Source: a bacterium
Lineage (GTDB): Bacteria; Dependentiae; Babeliae; Babeliales; RVW-14
Length of the DNA: 16,975 nt
Reading direction: 5' to 3'
NCBI GenBank assembly: GCA_010027825.1
Contig: RGUK01000024.1
Location: 1 to 16,975, forward strand
Shown here: piece after piece, positions 1-7,995 of the stretch
How the letters are laid out: each line of letters begins with the position of its first letter
Position numbering within the stretch: position 1 is the first letter of the stretch
Program-made: the position numbers and the translations under genes
Notes under the pieces: model-generated
What the model saw: only the letters and a program-made list of their open reading frames with translations
The model's database searches: none
What the model was told of the DNA's origin: nothing

Positions 1-1700
1 ACGATCATTGCCGTTTGCGGCGGCATAACCTGTCGTAGGTGCCTGATATTGTACAATCCTAGCCGATTTTGTCCCAATGCCGGCACAGATATTCTGATAA
101 CAAAAACGTTGTTTCGCAGCACGTTTTCAATCAAAAAGCGCAGCGGGTTAATAGTCGCCGGTAAGTTTGCGGCCGTCGGTTCGTTGTCGGGCTGCCGGCG
201 TTTATCAAGCAGGTGCGCAAGAGTCCCGAGCCGTCGATTCGGGGGTATGCGCACCACTTGCTCATATGTTCCCTTTTCGTCGCTGCCGGGCGTCGGCGGA
301 ACCCACGTGTACAGCCAACTCGTGTCGACAGCGCGATAAATACGTCCGACTAGGCCTGTTTCTGGGAAGGCGGCAAGTGTGGCGTATTCAATGGGGTTGT
401 AAAAGCAGTCATTTTTGCTTGTCTCCGCTGCGGCTATTCCTCGCTCGTGCAGTTCATCAAAAAACTTTTCAACGTCTGACGGGAAACCGCCGAGTTCAAA
501 TTTTACAAACGTATAGCCCTGCCGCGGTTCGGGCGCCACTTGCAGCGGGACGACCTTGTTTTCGAATACGAGGTCGCCGAAAAAGCACGCCGAAAGAAAA
601 CCGCTGTCGAGCGCCAGCGCTGTTAATGCTTTTCGCTGCGGGCATAGGCTTTCTAGGTTTACGAGAATGTCGTTGTCATTCTCTGTCGTAATGACTTCGT
701 AGTTGTGCGTCGCCAGAAGTTTTGTAACGTCCGGCCGGTCGACAATGTTTTCGTCAGGCGGAAGATTTGAGTTGCCGAAGAAAAACTCGCTGATTTCGAA
801 ACCTTGCACGAGTTGATCGCCTGCGCGCACAATCTGCCCGACGACGACGGCGGGAATTGCTGCCTCTGGAAATTTGTAAACGTTTTTGTCGGTGACCACG
901 AGCAAACCGTCGGCGTCATATTCGACTACTTCTACTTTCTCCCTGTAATCAACCACGACGGGAATGCCGGTGAGCGCAGATAACGCGAGGTCGAGATTTT
1001 TTGCGTCGATACCGCCGGCAACCAGCCCGTTAAAAATTGCGTTCGTGAAGTCTTTGTAGTTTTGACTGGTTTTCAGTTTGAGGCCAAGCGCATAGGCAAA
1101 CTGATTAAATACATACTCGTAATCGTATTGCGCCATGAACCCCCACAAAACGATCTCTTCGTCTGTGGCGCCATCTGTCTCGACGGCGCGCTTTACAATC
1201 AGCGGGTTGTCAAACGGGTTAGACGTAAACACAAGCGCGTTGCGTTTTACGTCAACGGTGTAATGCACGTTCTCAGCGAATACAACAGTCGGGAACGTTA
1301 TTTTGTTGAGTATTTGCGTGACGCCGCGTAACTTTTGCGGCAGAGGAAACGAAAAGAAATTACTGCCCGCGGCGGTGTCAAAAACCAGTTCGGCGTCAAA
1401 GCCTTTCTGGTTTGCATCAAACGCGGCTGTATTTGTCAGCGCGCTGTTCAGTTCGCTTTTTTTAAGCACGATCGGGGTGAGCACCTCTTCGTGGAACAGC
1501 GGCACCTCATGCCGGCTCATTGCCGCCACCAGTTCCAGCAGGTTTCTGTGCGTTTGTGCTACGGCGTAACCCGTGGCGTCTGCATACGAGTGCAGTTGGT
1601 CGCCTGCCGTGTATGTGCGCGCCCAGAAACTACCCAGCAAAGATATCAATGTCTTGCTGCGGTCTAAGTCTGAGCCGGGATATACGTATTCGTTTTTCAT
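1..1700 (-). CDS. Large virion (probably baseplate/tail) protein, 3' end cut by window edge
   Basis: An open frame begins at an ATG at 1700-1698 and stays open for 566 codons to the left edge, so the C-terminus is missing. The start lies 8 bases after the TGA of the baseplate J-like gene; only a weak CTGAG precedes it. The protein begins MKNEYVYPGSDLDRSK. I see no signal peptide or membrane segment. The middle holds GGIDAKNLDLALSALTGIP (about residues 230-248) followed by alternating hydrophobic and charged beta-like sequence. Near the edge is RHLRQVMPPQTAMIV, a motif I associate with uncharacterised virion proteins of large myophages. Position directly after a gp25-like and a J-like gene matches where gpI-like or other peripheral baseplate proteins are found, so a baseplate or tail role is inferred from context. 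I do not recognise a defined family. The coding frame itself is near certain; the function is not. Confidence 0.8.
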   Translation of the reverse strand, partial: MKNEYVYPGSDLDRSKTLISLLGSFWARTYTAGDQLHSYADATGYAVAQTHRNLLELVAAMSRHEVPLFHEEVLTPIVLKKSELNSALTNTAAFDANQKGFDAELVFDTAAGSNFFSFPLPQKLRGVTQILNKITFPTVVFAENVHYTVDVKRNALVFTSNPFDNPLIVKRAVETDGATDEEIVLWGFMAQYDYEYVFNQFAYALGLKLKTSQNYKDFTNAIFNGLVAGGIDAKNLDLALSALTGIPVVVDYREKVEVVEYDADGLLVVTDKNVYKFPEAAIPAVVVGQIVRAGDQLVQGFEISEFFFGNSNLPPDENIVDRPDVTKLLATHNYEVITTENDNDILVNLESLCPQRKALTALALDSGFLSACFFGDLVFENKVVPLQVAPEPRQGYTFVKFELGGFPSDVEKFFDELHERGIAAAETSKNDCFYNPIEYATLAAFPETGLVGRIYRAVDTSWLYTWVPPTPGSDEKGTYEQVVRIPPNRRLGTLAHLLDKRRQPDNEPTAANLPATINPLRFLIENVLRNNVFVIRISVPALGQNRLGLYNIRHLRQVMPPQTAMI

Positions 1701-1708
1701 CGGCTGGC

Positions 1709-3358
1709 TCAGGCTGTAAATCCGGCCGCAGTGTATGAGATAGCAACATCATCAACGCCGACAACAAATGCTGTCGTGCGACCGGTGACAAATCGCGCCG
1801 GGTCATTCGGGATTACGAGTAACGTGTTGTCGCGCAGGTACATCGTAGAGCCGTTAGGACGCCGAATACGCCCGAACATGTCGATGCCGCCAATTGCTTG
1901 CCGGCCTGTTAAAAACTTGTGGGCGGCCATGGCGATAACTGACGAATGCAACTGCCCGCTAAAACCAACGCCAGCGATCGCGGCAACGATTTCTTTCTTC
2001 ATGGCGGCGATCGTGGTGTCGTCGACCACTTCGTTGTTTTCTGTGCGAATTTCAAAAGCGATTTTTGTGAAGCACGGTACAGCGGCTTTGACCAGCAAAT
2101 CAGTCGCCCGCGGCCTGTTATCGCGCGCGGACAGCGTATCGTGAATGTCGCCGATGAGGGGCATTCCGCGCGTGGTGATTCTGTAGTTGGCCTTGCTTTT
2201 GTTCAGCGTCAAACCGGACGATAACGTGTCTTTGTCCTCAAACCGCACGATAGCCGTTTGGTAGCGTGTGTAGGCGCCTTCTTCTGCGTAAATAATGTCG
2301 GGCACATAGTCGATCTGTGTCAAATCTACGCCGCGCCTGTCGTACACGATCTCGTAGCCGTTTGACGTTTTGTCGTCCAGTTTTGCTGCGCGTGATACTT
2401 CGTAGAAACCCGGGTGTGCGTCACGCGGAATTGCTACCTGCCAGATAGTCCCATTTTCTCCGATACCGACGTACGTTGCTTCCAGCGTGTGATCAATCTC
2501 TTGCGCCGCGGCGGTCGTTTGCAAATAAATATCTATTTTGCCGCCACCAGAAATCGGGAACAGGCTGTGCTGGTCACGTTGCTGTTCAGGGTCGCCGCAG
2601 CCGAGTACGGAACAGTGGAGTATGTTTTTAAACGCCGGCTGCGCGCGGATAAATTTTTCGTAACTCTTTCGGCTGCCGATAGTCGCGGCCGTAATTCCGA
2701 TAGCGAGCGTGTCCAAGTATTCTTCGTTTGTCGCCGGTTCGCGGCCGGAAACAAAGTCTGTTGCCGCAAACGCTTCGGATACGTTACCCGGAATCGAGTC
2801 GGCAAAAAACTTGGTGCCGCGTTTGATATTTCCGGCAACGCCCGGCGCTGTAGCAACAAGCGGGATCGTGGCCGCGAATGTGCCGTCGCCAACAGCGATC
2901 ATCACGCGTTCATTTGCTTGTGTTGCTGTAGACCCTGTGGGCAGAATTGTAAACTCCTCGGTGGCTTGGAATCTGGCCGCGGCCGTGGTGTATTCGATAC
3001 CGGCGGGCAGCACGGTGCGCCGGTCGAGCAAAAATACCAACGTGGCGGCGCCTGTTGCGGCGGCGCCTGCGTTCCGTGTTACGTTAAAGTTTGAAAGAAC
3101 GTGATCGACAAGTTCGGCCTCAGACAGCGCTGGATTCTGCGTGATTTGCAGTAGACTGCGGCTTTGCAAAACACGGTCTATATTTTCGCGTACGGCCGTG
3201 TTTAAAACGCCGTTGAAATACAGCACGAGGTCGTGGAAAACGCCACGCGTCAGTTCGACGTCGGGGTGTCGTTCCTGCATCAGTTGCGCCAGCGTCGCTA
3301 CCGTGGCGGCGATCTTTTCCGGCGAGAGTTCACGTAAACTGGTTATTTCAAGCGGCAT
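1709..3358 (-). CDS. Baseplate J-like wedge protein (gp6/gpJ family)
   Basis: This 549-residue protein fits the baseplate J-like family, which includes P2 gpJ and part of T4 gp6 and forms the wedge ring around the baseplate hub. The N-terminal 95 residues are helical (ERHPDVELTRGVFHDLVLYF, near residues 29-48). A beta-rich J core follows, with LVFLLDRRTVLPAGIEYTT near residues 107-125 and the typical VATAPGVAGNI near 168-178. Then come TNEEYLDTL (210-218) and a helical segment SRKSYEKFIRAQPAFKNI (229-246). The C-terminal part contains KAAVPCFTKIAFEIRT and IAAMKKEIVAAIAG, like the C-terminal domain of J proteins. The ATG at 3358-3356 lies 7 bases after the TGA of the gp25-like gene and has only a weak TGAGAA before it. 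A gp25-like gene immediately upstream is the classic W-J order of contractile tails and supports the call. Confidence 0.9.
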   Translation of the reverse strand: MPLEITSLRELSPEKIAATVATLAQLMQERHPDVELTRGVFHDLVLYFNGVLNTAVRENIDRVLQSRSLLQITQNPALSEAELVDHVLSNFNVTRNAGAAATGAATLVFLLDRRTVLPAGIEYTTAAARFQATEEFTILPTGSTATQANERVMIAVGDGTFAATIPLVATAPGVAGNIKRGTKFFADSIPGNVSEAFAATDFVSGREPATNEEYLDTLAIGITAATIGSRKSYEKFIRAQPAFKNILHCSVLGCGDPEQQRDQHSLFPISGGGKIDIYLQTTAAAQEIDHTLEATYVGIGENGTIWQVAIPRDAHPGFYEVSRAAKLDDKTSNGYEIVYDRRGVDLTQIDYVPDIIYAEEGAYTRYQTAIVRFEDKDTLSSGLTLNKSKANYRITTRGMPLIGDIHDTLSARDNRPRATDLLVKAAVPCFTKIAFEIRTENNEVVDDTTIAAMKKEIVAAIAGVGFSGQLHSSVIAMAAHKFLTGRQAIGGIDMFGRIRRPNGSTMYLRDNTLLVIPNDPARFVTGRTTAFVVGVDDVAISYTAAGFTA

Positions 3359-3365
3359 GGCGTTC

Positions 3366-3869
3366 TCACGGCAAAATTTCTATTGGAAATACGATTTCGC
3401 GGGCATCACCGGCCAGACTTGTAATTTTAACACCTAACGACAGAAATGCCGCCGATGTGCCGCTTTTTTGTGCTGCGTCAAAACCGGGTAAAACTGCGAT
3501 ATTGGTAATCTCTGCCGCGCCAAATTTTTCGTCGTCCGGCATCGTGCTCGGTTCTTCTGCGCGTAGTGTTTTTCTGATTTGCATGTCGGCCATCGCGAAC
3601 TCCGACCGCACATTGATATTCGTGCGAAAAAGACCGGTTCTGGCCGCGCGCATAAAACTAGAGCCGCGATCCGGCAGTCCGGGAATTGAGCCAGACTCAG
3701 TTAAAAATTCTAACAACCACCGTTGCGCCAGTTTTTGTACGCCTGCCGTAATTTGTCCCGAATTGTTTGCGTTAAACAACTCTAGGCCAAGTTTTCGTTC
3801 GCCGTTGCCGGTTGTGTTTTGCAGCGCTAGGTAATCGTATCTGCGATTTACGTAATCTGATAATGCCAC
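3366..3869 (-). CDS. gp25/gpW-like baseplate wedge protein
   Basis: This 167-residue protein has features of the gp25-like (gpW-like) wedge family, which links baseplate wedge to sheath in contractile tails. Visible features are GVQKLAQRWLLEFLTESGS (43-61), then PDRGSSFM (66-73), then a helical stretch with EFAMADMQIRKTL (90-102), a DDEKF segment and C-terminal beta strands ending FPIEILP. The family usually shows a conserved low-complexity turn around an 'RPEFG' site; here PDRGSSF seems to occupy that place, so it is a diverged member. The start is GTG at 3869-3867, chosen because a strong AAAGGAG lies nine bases upstream and overlaps the end of the preceding gene. It sits just before the J-like gene, as expected for this family. 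A different wedge protein is the main alternative. Confidence 0.65.
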   Translation of the reverse strand: MALSDYVNRRYDYLALQNTTGNGERKLGLELFNANNSGQITAGVQKLAQRWLLEFLTESGSIPGLPDRGSSFMRAARTGLFRTNINVRSEFAMADMQIRKTLRAEEPSTMPDDEKFGAAEITNIAVLPGFDAAQKSGTSAAFLSLGVKITSLAGDAREIVFPIEILP

Positions 3870-3875
3870 GGTCAG

Positions 3876-4334
3876 TTACTCCTTTCTAGCGCCGAGCCGT
3901 ATAAGCGAGTCAACGCTATCGAGTAAATACGAGAACAATCCACGCGACTCTTTGCCGTGCCCGTCCATGCGTCCATGCGCAAATGAAGCGCAACGAATCA
4001 TGCTTGCGTGCCGTGTACGAAAAGCGCGTTCTTCGGCGGCCATAAAATCTGCTTGTATTTTCATTGCTTGCGCGTCACCGTCTGTGCCGCTCTCGTCGCC
4101 GGCCTTGCCGACAATTTCTTCAGAATACAACTGATTAATGTTGTTTCGGTCCCATGTTTTATTGTGCAGCGACGGGACGTCGAGCGGGTCTTTTACGTTT
4201 TCCGGCGTATGCCATGGCCGGTACGTATTGTGGTCGCGGAAGTGCTCCGACATCTTGCGGGCTTTTTCTTCCAAATCTTTGACGCGTTTTTCAAAGTTGC
4301 TGTCGACAACCCCTTTTTGTGTTCCGTGTCCCAT
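3876..4334 (-). CDS. Orphan 152-residue protein between sigma-like and gp25-like genes
   Basis: I do not recognise this protein. It is short, polar and soluble-looking, with no signal peptide or membrane segment. Residues 13-32 (NFEKRVKDLEEKARKMSEHF) look like a helix or short coiled coil. A Pro/Trp/His-rich stretch follows (NTYRPWHTPENVKDPLDVPS, 36-55), then an acidic Gly/Asp patch (GDESGTDGDAQ, 79-89), and a second helical region MKIQADFMAAEERAFRTRHA (91-110). The C-terminus is SYLLDSVDSLIRLGARKE. The ATG at 4334-4332 has a GAGG five bases upstream, and that motif overlaps the TGA of the sigma-like gene (TGAGG), so the two are probably translationally coupled. A small baseplate or assembly protein, or a partner of the sigma-like protein, are both possible; neither is shown by sequence. 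Confidence 0.8.
   Translation of the reverse strand: MGHGTQKGVVDSNFEKRVKDLEEKARKMSEHFRDHNTYRPWHTPENVKDPLDVPSLHNKTWDRNNINQLYSEEIVGKAGDESGTDGDAQAMKIQADFMAAEERAFRTRHASMIRCASFAHGRMDGHGKESRGLFSYLLDSVDSLIRLGARKE
3879..3885 (-). promoter_or_regulatory. Strong ribosome binding site for the gp25-like gene
   Basis: Read on the minus strand, AAAGGAG runs directly into the TAA stop (3878-3876) of the 152-residue protein, with nine bases before the GTG at 3869. It is the best Shine-Dalgarno match in the block and decides the GTG start. Confidence 0.8.
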
Positions 4335-4341
4335 ATATGCC

Positions 4342-5148
4342 TCAGAAGTTATGCTTATGCCGCTGATCGATCATTTCTTGAATTTTTGCCGCGCGCTGAC
4401 TGACTGCGCCCGGCGTGATGTTCAGCCTGCGCGCAATGTCTTGTGTCGATGCCCGCCGGCGTCCGTTACGACCGAGCGTCATGTCCATAATGAGTTTATC
4501 TGTAGGGGATAAATCGCCGTAAACAAAATCGAGCCACGCGTCTGTGTGTTTCGTGTAATTCGGCAGCGTGCTTGCGACCTCCGTGTTTACGTCGTCTTCG
4601 CTGTTGCCTGTTTGCGCCGCCGTCATGCCTTCGGAAACAGGCTGGTTGAATCCGCGAATTTTTTTGATGCGGCGTGTAGATAATCCTGTCATATCCGCTA
4701 ATTCGTCGTCTGTCGGGTCGCGGCTGAGGCTGTCGCGTAACTCGTTCTCGGCCGCCGACAGGCGCTGAAAATCGAGGCCGACCTGCTCTGGAATGCCAAT
4801 GATATTTTGTTCCTGTGCAGCCGCCCTACGTAGGCTCTGAAGTTGTGACAGCAAATGTGTTTTTACATTTCCTTTTTGCGGATCGTAAGACCCCAGCGCT
4901 TTCAGCGTCATCAGTCTCGCTTTATTTTTGAGCGTCGGGCTTGCGTTTGCGCCGGCGTAACTGCTGATTGCAGTGTCGATGATGGGCTGCACAGTTCCAA
5001 GCAGTCGTGTGTTTACTTCTGGCGTTTGATTTTTCTGCCACTCGTCAAATACGGTATCGAACTCAGCAGAAGCGCCGTAACGCGTCTGCGTAGAAAACGG
5101 CGGCGTAACGTCGCCGAGAATGGAGTTGACTTGTTTTTGCTTAGCCAT
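4342..5148 (-). CDS. Sigma-70-like RNA polymerase sigma factor homologue
   Basis: This 268-residue protein has the domain order of an alternative sigma factor. A region 2-like segment spans about 45-115, including NKARLMTLKALGSYDPQKG (75-93), which matches the 'ydp.rG.kF.ty' part of sigma-28/70 proteins. IIGIPEQV (116-123) matches the start of region 3. DPTDDELADMTGLSTRRIKK (144-163) is a typical region 3 helical segment. Region 4 follows, with LSPTDKLIMDMTLG (213-226) and a helix-turn-helix QDIARRLNITPGAVSQRAAK (236-255). The aromatic promoter-melting residues normally in region 2.3 (as in FSTYATWW) are replaced by polar or aliphatic residues (VKTHLLSQ, 95-102). Such factors direct RNA polymerase to phage promoters; this one may drive late genes or have become a virion component. 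The ATG has AGGTGG six bases upstream. Finding it between hub and wedge genes is unusual. Confidence 0.82.
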   Translation of the reverse strand: MAKQKQVNSILGDVTPPFSTQTRYGASAEFDTVFDEWQKNQTPEVNTRLLGTVQPIIDTAISSYAGANASPTLKNKARLMTLKALGSYDPQKGNVKTHLLSQLQSLRRAAAQEQNIIGIPEQVGLDFQRLSAAENELRDSLSRDPTDDELADMTGLSTRRIKKIRGFNQPVSEGMTAAQTGNSEDDVNTEVASTLPNYTKHTDAWLDFVYGDLSPTDKLIMDMTLGRNGRRRASTQDIARRLNITPGAVSQRAAKIQEMIDQRHKHNF

Positions 5149-5154
5149 ATGTCA

Positions 5155-5160
5155 CCACCT
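5155..5160 (-). promoter_or_regulatory. Strong ribosome binding site for the sigma-like gene
   Basis: AGGTGG on the minus strand overlaps the TAG stop of the hub gene (5161-5159) and lies six bases before the ATG at 5148. It fixes that start and suggests coupled translation with the hub gene. Confidence 0.8.
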
Positions 5161-7051
5161 ATGCGACGTTGCCCAGTTCTACACCGCCGGTGTCGGGTAT
5201 ATTATTCGCAGCGTCTGCCGCCGACTTTCCGCTTGGTGTTTGCTCGACCACGAGCGGGCCTCCCGGCCACGGCGACCCGGGCGGCGAATTACTGTAAAGC
5301 GGCGGAACCGACCCGACGTAATGCGTTTTACTGTTATAGTTGTTAATGTCGTTTTCGTGTTTTGTCCGTACGTGACTAAAGGTGAACGATGTTCCAGCGG
5401 TGTGCTGCTCCGCGTTTATGACAAAAGAAACCTGAACGACAGCGCCGTACATTTCAATCTGTTCGGCACCAATTGCCGTCTTCGGCGGGAGAACTTCGAC
5501 GATGCTCCCCGGCGCAATATCGAAACGCAGTTTTCCGGATAATTCGCCGAAACGCTGCGCCAACATCGCAGACTTGTACCAATGACAGGCAAAACGGCTG
5601 TATATGCTCAAACGTTGGTCGTCAACGGGGTCGTCTAAATCGCGCAGATTTTTTTCAATTTCTTGCGGGCTCAACGGCGCTTCTGGATTTTTTTCTTCAC
5701 CCTTTGGGTCATATACGCTTCTATTGATTGTGTTTAGTTGTAATTCTCTACTCGCGGCTTCAGCGTAAATGGGGTTTGAAAGCCACACTGGCGGCTCCCG
5801 TACAAGTATGTTGCCCCAGTGATGCTTAAAATCTTCCTCATTAATCGGGTATGCGCCGGGCGGACGACAAAACCCCATTATTGGCGCCAACGGTCCGGGC
5901 GTTACTCTGGAGCCGGAAATGTGAAACGGCCATTTCAAAACGACCGCGCTTACCATGTGCGCGCAATTTGTCGTAAATGATGCGTGCGTGTACTCGTCGC
6001 CGCTAATGGTAACGTATGGCGTGTGCAGATTTGGAAAAAACGGGATCACCTGCGCAAACTCTACGGACGGCGAAACAGCAAACATAAATGACGGCGCTAG
6101 TTCGCCAACGATTTTATTCCAAAACGTGTTGTATCCAACGCCCTGCTTGATTACGTTTTCGATGCCTTCGCGAGCGGACAGGCTCATGTGCGCCAGCGCT
6201 TCCCCCCCGCCATAGCCCGCTAAATTCAGCGGCAACTTCGCCCGGTATTGTGCCGGCGCTTTTCCGGGCATTCTATCTAAAGCGGCGCGTGCGGCGCTGT
6301 TGTTTGCGCCGGGACTGAAACTGGCAGCGGCTGTTGGTGTTCCCGGCGGCGGTTCTTCAACGTTCGAGCCGCGCGCATTTTGGCATTGGATGCGCGGATG
6401 CCGAAAATCGCAGAACTTGTAAAGAATTTTTTTGAACACCTTTTCCCACAAGTCTTCTTGCATGTTTGGCACAGAAACGATAACGCTGTCTGCTTTTGAC
6501 GGATGCTCATTGTCGATAAATGCCACGCCATTTGCGATGCTGGAGCCACCGCCGCCCGTTACACCAGCCATAGTCAACATAGACGCGCTTTGGGCCAAAT
6601 CATTTGGTGTACCGGGCGTCCAGTCGCCGTTTAGCATTGACGAGCAGTTTAAATCGTCAAGCCAGTGCACGAGGTTGATCGTATACGCGCAATAATTCTG
6701 ACTACGTTGGTACCCGATGCCGGCATAGTATCCGTCAAAGATGATAAACTTTCCGTCTTTCATTCCGTTAATAATTGGCGCTGCTCGGTTGCCTCCGTTC
6801 GACTTTATCGTTAAATAAACAATGCAACGATCTCGGGGTTCCAGTTTGTTTATCGCCGTGTGGATCGTGGCCTTTTTTTGTGGCTGCCGCACATTCACGC
6901 CGGTCGCCACTTCTAACGTTGCGGTCGGTATCGTATTTAACGCAAACGTCGACGAGAAGCCGACGATATCGTCAAACGTGGTTGTGCCGCCTGCCCGGTG
7001 CTTGAACACGGCTTCGAGTTCGAATTCTGTACGAATGTACGGCTCGGTCAC
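5159..7051 (-). CDS. Baseplate hub protein, gp27/GpD-like
   Basis: This 630-residue protein looks like a diverged baseplate hub protein of the T4 gp27 / phage late-control GpD group, which forms the ring joining tail tube to spike. Near the N-terminus, DDIVGFSSTFALNTIPTATL (27-46) resembles the opening beta domain. FDGYYAGIGYQRSQNYCAYT (105-124) with LVHWLDDLN (127-135) is the typical 'GyI..v......y.i.~.g...~L' hub pattern. Near the C-terminus, LSGKLRFDIAPGSIVEVLPP (504-523) and GAVVQVSFVINAEQHTAGTS (536-555) resemble the second barrel domain. A Pro/Gly/Ala linker (232-262) separates the halves. I chose the GTG at 7051-7049 because GAGG sits five bases upstream and the previous stop is at 7055-7053. 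The open frame extends to a TTG at 7132 (27 more residues), but that would overlap the previous gene by 80 bases and has no clear ribosome site. Confidence 0.72.
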   Translation of the reverse strand: MTEPYIRTEFELEAVFKHRAGGTTTFDDIVGFSSTFALNTIPTATLEVATGVNVRQPQKKATIHTAINKLEPRDRCIVYLTIKSNGGNRAAPIINGMKDGKFIIFDGYYAGIGYQRSQNYCAYTINLVHWLDDLNCSSMLNGDWTPGTPNDLAQSASMLTMAGVTGGGGSSIANGVAFIDNEHPSKADSVIVSVPNMQEDLWEKVFKKILYKFCDFRHPRIQCQNARGSNVEEPPPGTPTAAASFSPGANNSAARAALDRMPGKAPAQYRAKLPLNLAGYGGGEALAHMSLSAREGIENVIKQGVGYNTFWNKIVGELAPSFMFAVSPSVEFAQVIPFFPNLHTPYVTISGDEYTHASFTTNCAHMVSAVVLKWPFHISGSRVTPGPLAPIMGFCRPPGAYPINEEDFKHHWGNILVREPPVWLSNPIYAEAASRELQLNTINRSVYDPKGEEKNPEAPLSPQEIEKNLRDLDDPVDDQRLSIYSRFACHWYKSAMLAQRFGELSGKLRFDIAPGSIVEVLPPKTAIGAEQIEMYGAVVQVSFVINAEQHTAGTSFTFSHVRTKHENDINNYNSKTHYVGSVPPLYSNSPPGSPWPGGPLVVEQTPSGKSAADAANNIPDTGGVELGNVA

Positions 7052-7052
7052 T

Positions 7053-7991
7053 TTAACCTCGAAGTTCTTCGGTGCGGTAGATAAGCGCCAGTACGATACC
7101 TGACAAGCGATAAACGGGCAACGGATGATCAAACCATAAATTTTTGAACGTCAGATATGGCTCTTTGTTTTCTAAGCCGAACAATTCTATGCTAGCCGGT
7201 TCGCCGATCATCTCAAGAGCAGATACAGCCGACATTAAAACAGGGTCAGGCGTAGATTTTGTGTCGATAAACCACCGCGCGATGAGGCCGTCATAAACAA
7301 TTTCTTCAACAGCGTTTTCAGCGTAGATGTATCCTTGGTTCGCTGATGAGTAACGCTCGACTACAAGCAGTGCGTTGTCTTCGCTGCGAATGATATTAGC
7401 CACGTCTTCGGCGCCGTCTTTTTGTCGGGCTTTCAGTCTGATTTTGATATCTGTATCCGGTAGCGATAAAACCGGCGTGTCGCTAAAACTGAACAAAGTT
7501 TCAATGTCGGCTGCTGATTTGTCGCCGACCTGCTTGATTTTGAGTTTGAGCGTTTCGTCGGCGGGATCAGTGTTTTTGTACCAGTCAACGACGTATTGAT
7601 TGTGCGCGCGGCCGAGTGAATTTAATGCGCGCAACTCGCCGGCGACGGAAAAACGTGCCGGTTCGCCGTAAGTCTGTGTGATGTTGATGATTTTGTTGGC
7701 CGGCTCAAAGAATGGTTTACTGATTTCTGGCCAATACGTGACGCGCGGATCGAGGCTGTATACGTACTGCGCGAGTTCTGTCGTATGCAGGTATGAAAGC
7801 AACTCACGGCATCTGTAGTTTAAAAAGTAGTTATCGGGCCGCGAGCCGAATAAAATTTGTCGCACAGCCAACAATGTAGGCGGCAGTTTTATCGTTTTAA
7901 ATTCTGTCGGTATGTATGCGTACCCCGTGTCGGCGTAATGCATGCGCCGGCGTGGTTGGTTCAACAATAATGTGCGCGCGTGATTAATCAT
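7053..7991 (-). CDS. Virion/baseplate protein of unknown role, 312 residues
   Basis: The most likely start is the ATG at 7991-7989, giving MINHARTLLLNQP and leaving four bases after the TAA of the preceding gene; a longer frame opens at 8042 but would overlap that gene. The ribosome site is weak, so re-initiation is likely. I see no membrane segments. Residues 40-80 are helical with many aromatic residues (NYFLNYRCRELLSYL, 54-68), and the rest alternates short strands, including VLSLPDTDIKIRLKARQ (174-190) and ALLVVERYSSANQGYIYAEN (207-226). The opening INHARTLLLN is one I associate with uncharacterised tail proteins in large phages, but I cannot name a family. Its position between a possible tube-like protein and the hub suggests a hub-associated or tail-completion role, which is inference only. 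Confidence 0.78.
   Translation of the reverse strand: MINHARTLLLNQPRRRMHYADTGYAYIPTEFKTIKLPPTLLAVRQILFGSRPDNYFLNYRCRELLSYLHTTELAQYVYSLDPRVTYWPEISKPFFEPANKIINITQTYGEPARFSVAGELRALNSLGRAHNQYVVDWYKNTDPADETLKLKIKQVGDKSAADIETLFSFSDTPVLSLPDTDIKIRLKARQKDGAEDVANIIRSEDNALLVVERYSSANQGYIYAENAVEEIVYDGLIARWFIDTKSTPDPVLMSAVSALEMIGEPASIELFGLENKEPYLTFKNLWFDHPLPVYRLSGIVLALIYRTEELRG
7057..7060 (-). promoter_or_regulatory. Ribosome binding site deciding the hub gene start
   Basis: GAGG lies inside the last codons of the 312-residue gene. The order read on the minus strand is GAGG, T, TAA stop, A, then GTG. Five bases separate the motif from the GTG, so stop and start are one base apart and the start is well placed for re-initiation. 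Confidence 0.65.
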
Positions 7992-7995
7992 GTGC

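Noticed and set aside
167..691. Plus-strand open frame of 174 codons near the left edge
   Set aside because: The minus strand here is one uninterrupted coding frame of 566 codons with normal-looking protein sequence, so the plus frame is its shadow.
7052..7132. Longer TTG-started N-terminus for the hub gene
   Set aside because: It would overlap the previous gene by 80 bases without a ribosome site, whereas GAGG is ideally spaced from the GTG at 7051.
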